A stretch of DNA of 64,000 nt, taken from positions 1,612,001 through 1,676,000 of the forward strand of contig OY745770.1 in NCBI GenBank assembly GCA_963556305.1. Direction: 5' to 3'. This DNA comes from Platismatia glauca (lineage: Eukaryota > Ascomycota > Lecanoromycetes > Lecanorales > Parmeliaceae). Position 1 is the stretch's first letter. Each line of letters opens with the position of its first letter. The notes under the pieces were generated by a model, which worked only from the letters and a program-made list of their open reading frames with translations, was not told the DNA's origin and made no database searches. A program made the position numbers and the translations under genes. This document shows, piece after piece, positions 46,474 through 58,088 of this stretch.

Positions 46474-47576
46474 ATGACCGTGAGACTGAGTGCTGCAACG
46501 CCTCTTCGAAACATTGCTCGACTGATTGCTCAGCAATCTCTGCCATTATCCAAGACCCGTCAACTCACATGTACCGCAATTCGAGCTAAGGAGGTAGCTA
46601 ATCAAGATGAGCTGCCAAACCTGCGCCATGCTCAGCGGCCTCGTAAGTCCTAGATGCCCGGATTCAATACTGATCTCATGCTCAAATCCTTTTGTAGCTG
46701 GGGGGAAGCTACATGCGCCAATTGTGAACCCAGCCGACAAGTTCCAAGAGAAAGCTGCCAGCCTTCACAACTATGGCCAATACCTCCTCTCATGCATGCC
46801 TAAATACATCCAGCAATTTTCAGTATGGAAGGACGAGCTCACTATCTACATTCCGCCGACCGGTGTCATCCCCGTCATATCCTTCCTCAAATACCATACC
46901 GCGGCTGAGTACACGATGGTGGCGGACATAACAGCCGTAGATTACCCCACACGGAGTAACAGGTTCGAGGTCGTCTACAACCTCCTCAGTGTCAGACACA
47001 ATTCTAGAATTAGGGTCAAGACATACGCGGATGAAGCTACGCCCGTGCCCAGTATCACATCACTGTACGATGGAGCCAATTGGTATGAGAGGGAGGTCTA
47101 TGATCTGTTCGGAGTGTTCTTTGTGGGGCATCCGGATTTACGGAGGATAATGACAGATTATGGATTCGACGGGCATCCATTGAGAAAAGACTTCCCATTG
47201 ACGGGCTACACAGAGATTCGATATGACGAGGAGAAGAAGAGAATCGTGGTGGAGCCATTGGAATTGACGCAAGCATTCAGAAACTTTGAGGGAGGAACAG
47301 CAGGTAAGATCTGCATGCCGAATTCTTATGTTGCCCACGCTGACACTCCAAAGCCTGGGAGGTAAGCGTCACGTTGGCATTCAGGAGACCGGAGCTGTCA
47401 CTGACGGAATTTCTAGCAAGTTGGCCCAGGCAAAGACAGGAAGCCGGAAGAGGTACGTCAGCACTAAAAGCTTTCGATCCCTCTGCACGCACCCCCCATC
47501 CTCCTACTAATACTCTCGGCAGTTCCAATTACCAACTCCAAAACCAGAGGAGAAGAAAGAAGAGGCCAAGAAGTAA
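46474..47576 (+). CDS. nuo-30.4: NADH:ubiquinone oxidoreductase 30 kDa subunit (NDUFS3)
   Basis: Five exons (46474-46642, 46698-47303, 47354-47361, 47417-47452, 47523-47576) in consistent phase give about 290 aa. The start MTVRLSAATPLRNIARLIAQQS is an Arg-rich mitochondrial presequence. The first splice joins HAQRP to PGGKLHAPIVNPADKFQ. The complex I 30 kDa signature is present (NWYEREVYDLFGVFFVGHPD, GFDGHPLRKDFPLTGY). The C-terminus is assembled from small exons: EGGTA, then an 8-nt exon giving AWE across its borders, QVGPGKDRKPEE, and FQLPTPKPEEKKEEAKK, the conserved fungal tail. It sits in the peripheral arm of complex I near the iron-sulfur chain leading to ubiquinone. The intact tail obtained only with the 8-nt exon is strong support for it. 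Confidence 0.95.
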
Positions 47577-47770
47577 ACCCAAGAAGCACCTTTTGTTCGT
47601 GTCCTGGCCCGCTCTCGAGATGTGGCTCCCTATCAAAGCGGATTTTGTATATAGATGTAAAGTCGAGCAATACTACACAAAGACCCAGCGGGAATGCCCA
47701 AGCAAGGCAATATCAAGTGCCTGAACCGTTCCATTATGAATCACTACTCGTTTGCTACCGCGGAGAGCCT

Positions 47771-48973
47771 TCATTGCACCTTCTTGCCATCGATTTCAGC
47801 TTCAGCGACAATCAGCTCGTCCCTCGCCCAAACACAGGCCGTTGCATAGCCCAACGGACCCGTCAGAGCCATTACCATAACGCCTCCAACCATCATCATC
47901 AACACCACATTTCGATTGGTTGCCCCACTCATGTACGTATTGACAAGTAGTACTGTACTCCACAAGGCCATAGACGCCGATCCAATGAGGTGGTCATACT
48001 GAAGCAAGAGCAACGCTCCGGCTCCTATTGACGGCATCTTAGTGGACGGGGCTATTGCTGCTGGCAAGAAGACATTAGAAGGTTTGAACACGCCGACGAA
48101 CTCAGGAGCGAAGAGGCCGGGGAAGAACTTTGACGTTGCCATTAAAGCCATGGTAGAAGCTTGGCCGGTTCCCGCCGCGGTGAGAAGACCGCTGTACAGG
48201 ACCCTCATCGACCTCAGCGTGTGGGTATTAGGTGCTACGCTGACTCCTCGGGATCTTGGCAGCAGATACGGCACGATTCCCTGCACCACAGAGACCCAAA
48301 CAGGAAAGAACTGCCAGAAAGTCATGAGCCACTGCTTGAGGTCGTAATCGATGATCGAAGGAGCTGGCAACGACATCAGAATGGTCGGCATGACATAGCC
48401 TAAAACCATCGCAACAGCGATCCCCACAAGATTCGGCACGTCGACCAAAAAGTCGGATACACGTCTTGAAGAGACCATACGCGATGTCGAAAGATAGGCG
48501 ATGCACCAAACAGGCATGATGACAGCATATGCGGCGTTCTGCACAAAGACACCCCATATCCCTATGCTTCTTTCCATCAGACCTGTAGTGTTTTTTGGGT
48601 CTCAATGTACCTACAAGGATATCAAAGTCCAGCGATTACCATGTCTCAACCCTTCAATCATAAGCAAGCCCCATCCACAAGCAACCTGCGTGGCAAAATG
48701 AAAGCAGAACAAAGAGCCCGCCGGATTAGATCCGTCGACGTTCTCCCAGAAGAAGAGCGCCAGAACAGTCAGTTGGTAGTCAATCGCCGAAAGGCCCGTG
48801 TAAACCGTCCTTACTGGCTCTTCCGTCCCTGGCAGCAATCGAGGACCAACATCGCGGATGTGAGCCATGTAGTCGGTAGTGCCATTGTTGAGGAGGATGT
48901 ACCAGGTGGCATAATAGCCAGCCGCGGAGAGAAATACCAGAGCAATCTTTGTTGCGTTGATGAGGGAAGACAT
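47771..48973 (-). CDS. polytopic integral membrane protein, function unknown
   Basis: Two exons (48973-48640, 48582-47771; 57-nt intron, phase consistent) give about 381 aa. The start MSSLINATKIALVFLSAAGYYATWYILLNN begins a TM helix; the frame opens 45 codons earlier but that part is not credible. There are about eight to ten hydrophobic segments, with conserved-looking loops RDVGPRLLPGTEEPVRTVYTG, LALFFWENVDGS and SMPAPSIIDYDL-type. It belongs to a fungal membrane-protein family I have seen near secondary-metabolite genes, but I cannot assign a function. The donor (G|gtaatc) is chosen on phase and is less certain than the rest. It is convergent with the complex I gene, 194 bp apart. Confidence 0.78.
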
Positions 48974-49891
48974 TGCTACATAGACACATATACAAGCGGA
49001 ACAGGCGCAAAACGTCAGCGCTCGACTGCCAAAGACCCAAAGTCCTATCACCAAAAATGTACAAAACCTACACCGCAAGACCGAGAAGAGAAAGAGGTCA
49101 CCAGTCAATCAGTTTCTTCAGACAGGCCGCCCAGAATCCATGTCCCGTAGAGTACTTAAGGGCCAGACCTGATTCTTCAACTTGAGAACAGTTTTCTCAT
49201 GTTTTTTGTACCCCAACGGTATATGCTTTTGGTTAATGAAAACCGTATTAACACTATCTAAATTTTACCGCTATCTGAGATTCTGTATCGTTACAAATTC
49301 AAAACTGTTATTATCTTTCAACGAAATATACATGATAGATTTTCTCAACGATTCCAAGTCACATCATCTACGTGCCCTGTGCGTGCTCATGTTAGGTGGC
49401 ACAAGTATGAGAAAACTAAAACAGAAACGTACCCCCTAATCCTGGTCCCACTATTCGCTTCACTTCCCATTTTCGCACGCAACGCAATCGACCGAGGCAA
49501 CATTGGACGACAAAGTATAGCGGCGGAGCTACTTCTCGTGATCAATGCTTACTCCTCACGAGGCTAGACCCTTTTCAACAACATTCAGAGTTTCTTCGAT
49601 CTCATTCAGCACACACTTACGAGCAAGTGGGCTTGGACCTTGAGCTCGCGAATATCTGGAATCCTTGCTCTCGCCCAATGTAGCAAGACTCCTAGTCCGA
49701 GTCAAGCAGTGTGAAATGTCATGAGATGTGATGGTAAAGGTATATAAGAAAGCAGAAAAACACCAGTGAGTACCCCGTGGGCAGAACTTCATCAACATCA
49801 GATCCAGATAACAAACATAGCATCAAGCAAGGAAAATCCCCATCGCCCTCCCACCAAAACCAACCAAAACCAACCAGAAGCCCCCAACCAC
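48974..49891. other. intergenic, AT-rich part
   Basis: This is the upstream region of the membrane protein and the 5' flank of the secreted-protein relic. Bases 49190-49350 are clearly AT-rich. No gene supported. Confidence 0.4.
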
Positions 49892-50183
49892 CTAGTCTGG
49901 TTCTCCGACAGCGACAACGTCTGCGAGCAAGGCACCATCTTCGGCAACCACTACTTTGGCCGACTTCGCCTACTGCGACTAGGACCTCACCATCCCAGGC
50001 CACCCCAACATCACATTCACAGGCTGCGGTCCCTGCGATCCGACCAAGCCGCCCACGGGCGTGAGCGACGGGGTGGCGCCGGCACTGAAATGCAAGCCGG
50101 CCAAGGCGCCGACGGGCGGGTTCCCGTGCGCGACTAACGGAGGGCGGGCGCGCGGGGGTGGTTGGGGTTCGGGAGTATTGTGA
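49892..50183 (+). pseudogene. broken small secreted-protein gene
   Basis: The plus strand reads VWFSDSDNVCEQGTIFGNHYFG in one frame, then continues after a frame change as ADFAYCD, an in-frame TAG (49980-49982), DLTIPGHPNITFTGCGPCDP and, after further residues, LKCKPAKAPTGGFPCATN. Together these look like the Cys-containing body of one small extracellular protein, with a frame break near 49961 and a nonsense codon. No signal peptide is visible upstream, so the 5' end is missing or beyond an unrecognised intron. An intron removing both lesions cannot be excluded but I find no good splice pair. Confidence 0.55.
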
Positions 50184-50567
50184 TTAGGGTTGGGGGAAAT
50201 GGATGGGAGAGAAGAGAAGGGGTTGAGGAGTCGGATTGTTTTATGGAAGTAAGCGCGCGTTTTTGGAAAACGAGGTGGATGGAGAGGAATTGATGCTTGC
50301 GTTTTTCTACTTGGGGGTGATGATAGAAATTGGGTGGAGAAAAGGATGGGCATCAATTTCTTCGTTCATGCATTCTGTTGGAATCTAGATCAAAAGTACG
50401 GTGTTCTTCTGATTACAGTTGATACCTGTAACACCCAGCGTAGAGTGAAGTCTTAAAGCCCTGGGCCCTCTCAGCTAAGGTTCAACGATTCTCACACAAA
50501 AGATTCTGCAGAGGATTTCCGAGCTTCATGCTGGTTGGTCCGAAGAAACGTCAGCGTTGATTGGGTT
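50184..50567. other. intergenic spacer
   Basis: This is the 3' side of the secreted-protein relic and of the rhodopsin-like gene (-). The first ~100 bp are G-rich on the plus strand. Nothing else seen. Confidence 0.4.
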
Positions 50568-51828
50568 CTAAACGATAGTGCACCTTACCTTGTCCGATGA
50601 GATATCATGCGTGACAAGAATCCCGGGTCCCTGCAATGGGAACTCCATATCTCTAGATCCTTCGAAGCTACTCCCGCCGCACGGAGAATGGCGTATATAC
50701 GTCCGAGCTCCATCAAACGTTGGTGTCGGGGCCGCTGGCAGATCGTCATGGCGTCCCACAATTTTGCTCCAGATGGATCGGGAAGTAGAGGTATGCTGAG
50801 CCGGAGATTGCAGTTTTGACGCCCGGTGGGCAACGAAAAGTGCACGGAATGCAGTGATGGAGACCACGATGATCGCGACGGCGGCTTCGGCTTGAAGCCA
50901 GAATATCGCCCACGCCGAGTCGACTTGGCCATGGTTGATGTTCCCTCCAGCGACTTTGATCACCGCCGTGATTGCCGTGAAGATACTGAGGCATAGGATC
51001 CCCCAAAGTGCCAGCTTCCGACGGAGGGTTATTTTGACATTCCAAAGTAAGATCACGGGGATAGATATAACTACTGCTTTTAGTATGCCGAGCAATGCGG
51101 ATTACGAAGGTCAAGACCTACGCAAGGCATCCGTGACAATATCCAATGTCGCTGATGCTCTGAGTATTCCGTTTTGCCTAGCGAGAGCCGCTGGAGTCAC
51201 GCATTTGACTGAACAGAGATCTTCTCAATATGAAACGTTTGAAATCCTGGTTGGAGGCAAAGCTCACCGAATATCCTTTCATCGAAGTATGAACAAGAGA
51301 TGAGATTGGAGAACATCAGGACGGCTGTGGTAGGGATGAGGATGACAAAAATGCACCACCACCAAATCAACATCCTCTTCTGTTGTCTTAAGAGGTCCCG
51401 GAAAAAGAACAAAAAGGAAAACTTCACACTGATAATCGTAGTTCCCAACAGAGTCGTGGCCGCATCTTGTAGTTTCTCGCTATGAATGAGTTGGGGAACA
51501 ATGTCTGCCGGGGCAGCGCGTAGGCCAGCCTCTACATTCTCCTGCAAATAGATGTAAGGTAAATCAAAGTATAGCACAGTAGTCCCAGAGACCAAAGTGG
51601 TAATCGCGAGGAAAAAGAAGCCATCATCAACGGCGACACCACGTAGTTTGTGGAAGCGAGCCAATATACGGCCTCCTGCTACCATTACTGCTATGCCCAA
51701 GAGTAAGCCGGCTGAAACCTATAATCTTATGAGCTTTGAAATGCATTGAGGGTTCGAATGAAACCTGACCTGGAAGGCTTCTTGGCTGATTTTGAAGGCT
51801 TGCTCGGTTGCGAAGTGTTGCTGGACAT
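50568..51828 (-). CDS. fungal 7-TM 'rhodopsin-like' (Pth11-type) membrane protein
   Basis: Four exons on the minus strand: 51828-51765, 51711-51268, 51208-51122 and 51076-50568. Introns are 53, 59 and 45 nt, phases consistent, and the protein is about 367 aa. The body shows the layout of the fungal rhodopsin domain family: GLLLGIAVMVAGGRILARF, VDDGFFFLAI, KCVTPAALARQNGI after a splice, DIVTDALPVVISIPVILLW and ITLRRKLALWGILCLSIFTAIT, with a cytoplasmic Ser/Thr-rich tail. Members act as putative surface sensors or transport-like proteins; none is opsin-like in function by sequence. The first exon is uncertain: the ATG at 51828 has an excellent context (CCAAAATGTC) and splices in phase, but another frame over the same bases would splice to GTTTCAGCC at 51718 and lacks an ATG. 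Divergent from the P450. Confidence 0.8.
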
Positions 51829-52664
51829 TTTGGCTGTTGGGCACTTGTCTAGCTGGTGAAGACTTGTAGTAGAGACGAGAACTATCGTTGCGAGCGATCG
51901 CGGTGATAGTGGTGGATTCAAGTCAAGAAGTCAGCATGATGATGCTCGTGGGATCCAACACTATATCTTGGGTTGATTGGCCCGTAACGTCACTTTGCTG
52001 ACTGTAAGCGACATATGTTGTAGTAAACAGAATGGTGTATTTAGGGCTAATTGATTCCCGAGGCTGAAGTACTTAAGTGGGGCATTCGATTAAATAGTCA
52101 CAGAGGTGGGATTGTCAGCACCAACACGGCGAGGTAACGTGATTATGCGGTACAGTCTGCAAAGCTTGTCGAATAGTGACTCTGTAGGAGAGCGGGCTTG
52201 CCATGTAACACATAACAAGGAATCAAAGGAGAAACAAAAGCAAAGGGAAAGCGAGATTGAATTGATGTTGGACTTGATTGTTCCTGGAGGATAGGAGGAT
52301 AGGCTATAGACTACCTATGCTAGCTTGTATAATATCGTCTCAGCTGCATAATGTTGACGTCATCTTAGCCTTGTACTTTACCTTACCTTACCGTACTTAA
52401 CCTTACTTGTATAGGTAATTTCCGTCAGCCTTATGCACGGTGAACGCACTCAACAGACACCCTACGGTGACCCTTGTCAATCTTGTCAATATTGCATTGG
52501 CGTCAAGTTGTCTTCAGTAGTCGTTGCTACAGCTACCCTGACACTCTTCTACCTCAAGCACCTGGCATTCCCTCTCCTTCTAACCCTGACCCCACCGTTC
52601 GCCTTCCTCTACAAGGCATCTCACTGCGCCATTCCAGTCCGACACGCACTTGGCCGATTTCATC
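51829..52664. promoter_or_regulatory. divergent promoter, 7-TM gene / P450
   Basis: These 836 bp lie between two divergent starts. Around 52375-52415 there is a short cluster of TTACC units (ttaccttaccttaccg), then the P450 leader. The genes on both sides are accessory, so shared control is possible. No other gene. Confidence 0.4.
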
Positions 52665-54558
52665 ATGAACTTGATCTTCGTGCTTGCCAGCATCATCCTC
52701 GCCATCTTGTCTTGGACTCTCTTATCTATCGTTTCAAATTATACTAAGGCGCGTCAAATTGCCTTACCCGTCATCATCAGTCCTGTATCACCTCTCAATC
52801 CGCTATGGATACTGACCTATAGAACCTTTCCCTTTGTGCTCTCGCTGAAGCATCTACCCTTCGGTCTCGGGAAATGGGCTCGCTGCACATACATGGGCTG
52901 GACTTTTCATGATAAGCATGCTTTACACGACGAGCTTGGCCCTGTTTTCATTGTTGTCACGCCTAGTGGAAACGAAGTCAGCGTCGCAGATCATCAAGCG
53001 GCGCACACCATTCTCTCGCGTCGAAAAGAATTCATCAAGCCAGCTGTCATGTATGGTAGGTAGATCAATCAAAGCTGTAGTCATGATTTCGCCTACTGAT
53101 CATGATATAGAACAGCTCAATGTCTTTGGTCGCAATTTGAACACTGTAGTTCAGACTTTGAAGATTCGTGGAATTGTTGCTGTGGCTGACAGTGACTGTA
53201 GGTTGAGGGCGAAGACTGGCAGCGTCAAAGGCGGCTTACGGCTCCAAATTTCAATGAGAGGACAAGCTCGTTGGTATGGAAGGAAGCTCTGAGGCAAGCC
53301 CATGAAATGGTTGAATTTTGGGTAGAGCAAGGAGCAGAGGGCACAAGGGAAACCGTGGCAGACACCGCAACGCTAGCACTACACGTATTGACCAGCGTTG
53401 GATTCGGTCTCTCCTATTCTTTCCACCATGGTGTTCGCGACTTGTCTGACGGACATAGCATGACCTATCGGGATGCTCTTTCTCTGTGTCTACGCAACAT
53501 CATAACTTTCGCCATATTACCAAAGAAGGTTCTAGCCCTATCGTTTCTTCCAAAGAAGCTGCGGAGTCTCGGTGTTGCAACCCAGGAGTTCCAAAAATAT
53601 ATGGAAGAGATGCTGACGCATGAACGCAACATGGCGGCAAAACATGAACATGGGACTGGGAACTTGATGGGTTCACTTGTGCGAGCCTCAGAGGAGGCCA
53701 AAAAGTCTAGTGATTTAAACGACTCCACGCGCCGAGGTCTCACTGACGAGGAGATTTTTGGCAATATCTTTGCTTTCAATCTCGCGGGTCATGAAACGAC
53801 CGCAAACACTTTGGCAACTTCGCTCGTGCTCCTAGCTGCGAACCCTGAATGCCAAGACTGGCTCATAGAAGAGGTTCATTATGTCTTGGGGAATTTCGGT
53901 GGCTCAGAAGATTGGAACTACGATGGAAGCTTCCCTAAGTTAAAACGATGCCTTGCTGTGATGGTATGGCCCAATTTCCTCCCCACTTCCTGATTCGGAG
54001 CCATGTATATCCACTGACGCAAATCAGTACGAGACTCTACGTCTGTATGGCTCTATAGTCTTCATCCCCAAGTCAACCGGTTTTCATTCCCAAAGCCTCA
54101 CTCTGGGCGACAAAACGCATTTACTTCCTCCAAGCACGGTGATCAATATTAACGTACAAGCACTCCATACCGATCCTCAAACTTGGGGTTCGGACGCCCT
54201 TGACTGGCGTCCGAATCGCTGGCTCAGAGTTTCTCCTTCCACATCTAGCAGCAACGATGATCATACACCACCGATGGCAAAGGAAACCTTCATCGAGCCC
54301 GAAGCTGGAACTTTTATCCCCTGGGCAGACGGTCCGCGAGAGTGCGTTGGCCGGAAGTTCTCGCAGGTAGAATTCGTAGCCGTTCTGGCGAAGTTGTTCC
54401 GGCACTATCGCGTGAGGCCGGTGGTCGAGAATGGAGAAGATGAAGCGGATGGGAGGAGGGTGCTGGCGCGTATGGTTGATGATTCGGCCATCTCGGCTAT
54501 TACGCTGCAGATGCTAGAGCCTCGACGTCGCTCGCTTAGATGGGAGAGACAGAATTGA
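52665..54558 (+). CDS. cytochrome P450 monooxygenase
   Basis: Four exons (52665-53055, 53111-53145, 53202-53963, 54028-54558; introns 55, 56 and 64 nt, all in phase) give about 572 aa. An N-terminal anchor (MNLIFVLASIILAILSWTLL) places it in the ER membrane. The C helix follows the second and third splices (VEGEDWQRQRRL), the I-helix is AFNLAGHETTANTLA, the ExxR is YETLR at the last splice, PERF-like WRPNRWL, and the heme loop FIPWADGPRECVGRKFSQVEF contains the Cys ligand. The W in place of the first F of FxxGxRxCxG is common in the fungal CYP3-like group. It is a likely oxidase of lipophilic or secondary-metabolite substrates; substrate is unknown. Exon 2 is only 35 nt. Confidence 0.94.
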
Positions 54559-56272
54559 GATGTCTAATGGCTGTGAAAACAGTGCAGAGGCAACCCGAGA
54601 TGATCTCGTTTGAGTTTACGGTGTACCGGAATATTGGGACATTGAGTACGAAGGTATTGATCCACCCGGATAGTTGTGGATCTTCGAATTCAGTTCTGAT
54701 ATCAAGATTTCATATTTCAGTAGATTCCATATCCTTGTGAATGTCAATAATCATCGCTGCCGTCCAGCTACTGTTGCCCTCCCATAGATTTCCGGCGACC
54801 ATCACGACTCTGAGGTTCTCCCTCCCCGTCAGTTTGGAAAGACCTCCATTTCCATTGCTTGCTCTCCTCGTCAGTTCATCAATGGTTCCATTCATACCGG
54901 CGCATGATCAGTTCTCCACAGTGGAGGGCTATGCCAGAGTGCAGCATGGTATTCGCCTTCAATATCGACCTGGGCCTTGATTCTCTCTCTTGTCTTTATC
55001 CAACACCCGCTGCGCTTCTCTTCTAATCTATATCCGCTTCTTTGCTAGCCTCAGATCTGTCTCTTTGACCGTTCTGCTCAGCGTCGATGATACTTTAGCT
55101 GGTAGTTGACATTATCTACTCCTCCTACATCGTTGCCAAGCAAGCCTACTGGAAAAGTGGAAAGCCCACTAGAATCGGATCGGTCGCCGCCGTTTTACGC
55201 ACCTGCGACCTCCAATTGCGAACTCCAATCCACTGGATTTCCTCGCTGCTTTTGACGTTCCTTCTTTAGTATTTTGATGCCCTCTTTGCCCATCGTGAAC
55301 ACGTCCAAGCGAGGCCTGAGCGCTGACCGCCCACCTTTCATATATGTTGCGCGGACTCCCCCCCGCATCGAGCACCTCGTCGCTCGACTCTGCCGCTCTG
55401 GACCTTCTTACCTTGGCATTCCCGTGCTAGCCACTGTTGTACCACCGCTCAGCTGATCTGAGACTCTGCGACGACATTGGTGGGAAATGGTCCGCTTGCG
55501 GTGAGCACTCTAGGATGAAGCAACCGTCTAATCCGAAGACGGCTGCCACACGATCAATCAAAAAACACCTCCCCACACGTTGGCCTGGCCGCGCCGACCA
55601 GGTTCCCGCATTCATCTTGTTCTGGTGACCTGGCCTTACGACGATGATCTCGCTTTTCGCTGTGGATCGGAGAGAATGCATTGCCTCTGATCCGTTGCGG
55701 CAGTCCCAGCGCATAAGGCCTAGGCAGCTGCAGCTGACGTGGCTCGACAGTTGGATATCTCCGAGGGGCGCAGTGAAGACACGGCCGGTATGGGATGTGG
55801 ATTGCATATGAGGCAACAAGGGTCGAGAGATTGCGCCAGCGCGTGCCGCAGGGTGTATGGCAGATGAATGGAGACCGAGCGCTGATGGCCAGAGATCGGC
55901 GATTGAGGCTGTTGGAGAGGAGCAAACAGCAGGTGCGAGAATGAGGAAGACTATACTGAGGTGACGTCTTCAGTGGTTCGTTATTTGGAGAGAGTGCAAG
56001 CACGGCACCGTCACTGTGAGCACGACTCAGAAGCGCATATAATTCTCATCTCGCGACGGACTGTATAGAAATTAACCGTCATGTTAAGTACTCAGGAGCA
56101 AAAGCGCAAACATTCTAAGTGATGGGCTCTTCTCTAGAATACAAGCTAGGGAGAAACTCAATTCGTAGACCATCCGCTCGGCATTCCAACCACACTTGGT
56201 AACCCCTGCAAATTCAAGTCATACAAGACGCCTGGAAGCAACACGTCGTCACAATTTAGATCCTTCTTTCCA
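54559..56272. other. 1.7-kb intergenic, no supported gene
   Basis: This lies downstream of both the P450 (+) and the patatin gene (-). Minus-strand frames at 55427-56003 and short plus-strand frames lack domains or splice logic. Nothing called. Confidence 0.4.
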
Positions 56273-57645
56273 CTATTGACGAGGGAAGCCTGGTGGCAAC
56301 CCAAGAAAGTTCCCCTGAAACTGGGAGCCGCCGTATACCCGATTGGGACCATGAAAGCTCGAACCGCCTTGGGTTATCTGGAGTCTTTGTGGACTTGGAC
56401 GCTCTCTGTCTTGATTTTCAGGCCCTTCAGTCTCAGTGATGGTCTGGAAAGACGGGCGCAAACGCTTGACGCAGTCTAAGAGATCCTGCTCGGTCTGATT
56501 TTGCCTCAGATATTTGTCTGTGTATGTTTTTATGTCGTCCGTTTTCTCCCACTCATCCAACATCACCTCCTGCATGCCCTGGGAAACATTAAAGCGGTAG
56601 TATAGATCCCTCGCGTTATCCTCCAGATACGAGAGAAGCACTTCATCGTGAGTGTTCTCGCAGTCAGTAACAATTTCGCCAAGGATTGGTGCTATAGAAA
56701 GCCCTGATCGATCCTTGAACCAGAACATAGACGCTGCACGATGGAGTTGAATGAGATCCTTCTGCCCAGTCCCAATGCTAACGAGACATGTTGGTTGAGT
56801 CGCCTTGTAGCTCTTCATGCGATAGTAGGACTTTGCTTCTTTGACAAGGGCTTTGGTGGGATTGTTCCAACCCACTCCGCCATCGATGAAGTCACCCCCA
56901 GTCTGAGCGGCAAACTTGATAGGTGGGAAGAAGGTCGGCGCAGCTGACGTGGCCCGCGCGGCCTCCCAAATAGAGCACGAGATTGGAGCCGAGCCTGTTT
57001 GGTATGTACGAAGTAATACTGGCGATCCGCCAAGTGCTTTTGTCTCGTATGTGCAGACGAAACTATGATCCATCGGTCAATATTGGACCAACGATTCAGT
57101 AAGCCTGTCAAAATAGTGCTCACGTTTTACATCCTGTAGGGTCCTGTAACAAAGCGTCTTGATCGCCAACCTTCTCCCTTACGATTGTCTTGATAGCCTC
57201 CTCAAGGGCCTGAGGATCAAATTTTCGCGTTGGGTAAAGTTCTGTGGCTGGCCAAAGACATTCTTGCTCATCAACACGTAGGCATCGATACATTCAGTGA
57301 CAGACATACGAAGTCGCCCGAGCATAAGTGCAATAATGCTGCAAACATCAGCGGCTAAGCACTTTACAGCTTTGATGGTAATAGAGGGTACCCTCCAGTG
57401 CTGGTGCCACAAATCATATCAAAATAGTCGCACGGTAAAGGCTCGATACTCAAATTGTCGATGAAACGAATCTTCGCCATGATGTTCTGTAGTATGAAGA
57501 GAGACGATAAGCCACAGATTCCCCCTCCATCTTCGGAGGACGTAGTAAGCTAAAATTCTCGAAAGCCAGTCGAAAGGGAAGAAAGCGAAGAAAGGGAAGA
57601 TATACCCAAAGAAAGCAGATTCATCCGTAGTCCTTGAGCATCCAT
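56273..57645 (-). CDS. patatin-like phospholipase, frame-disrupted
   Basis: Four exons on the minus strand: 57645-57606, 57530-57392, 57338-57124 and 57062-56273, with introns of 75, 53 and 61 nt. The first splice gives MDAQGLRMNLLSLDGGGICG, the patatin oxyanion motif (normally DGGGxRG; the Arg is Cys). Then LPCDYFDMICGTSTGG supplies the nucleophile Ser in GTSTG, IIALMLGRLRMS follows, and DFIDGGVGWNNP gives the catalytic Asp. Exon 3 is one base short: frame changes at an A-run near 57221-57226 between FGQPQNFTQ and FDPQALEEAI, and without it the last splice is out of phase. The C-terminus ends in a Gly/Asn/Phe motif (GSSFHG...FQGNFLG) matching the N-terminus of the divergent NLR. Fungal patatins of this type are membrane-damaging effectors of NLR-controlled cell death. 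Confidence 0.82.
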
Positions 57646-58088
57646 GGTTTCAACTGTCGTGCAAACAGATGTGCGGATTGAGGAAGTTTCAGCTACCACC
57701 AGTGCACAACTTTCTTGAGATCCGAATAGGAGACCGCAAGGCACTGAAAAGATTCGACAACAAGATTGATGGGTTCTACTCGTGCGGCGTACAAGTCTAT
57801 CTTCTTGGCAGGGAAGTACGCACCAATAATGAATGCCGGCTATGGGACCCTTTGTGAGCAATTTCATTGGTGAATATACCCGTGCCAAGAAGGTAAGGTA
57901 GACTTGTAGAGCTATCCCCACATCCTCGATCGTTGATCAATATTACTCGGTTGGTCCCTGCACTACGATCTTTAGCTTTGGACAACTTTGGAAGTAACAA
58001 AGGGAATCTCTAGTCCCGCCATCCTCAACGATCGCCTCAAGGTTATGTATGATGGGCGAGGCTTCATGAGCTCCGCTAGCCATCCGCC
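57646..58088. promoter_or_regulatory. divergent promoter, patatin / NLR
   Basis: These 443 bp separate the start codons of the patatin-like gene (-) and the NB-ARC/TPR gene (+), consistent with co-expressed effector and receptor. No specific sites recognised. Confidence 0.5.

Noticed and set aside
52370..52420. TTACC repeats as a possible interstitial telomere
   Set aside because: They do not match the TTAGGG/CCCTAA unit and number only a few copies; recorded only as a promoter feature.
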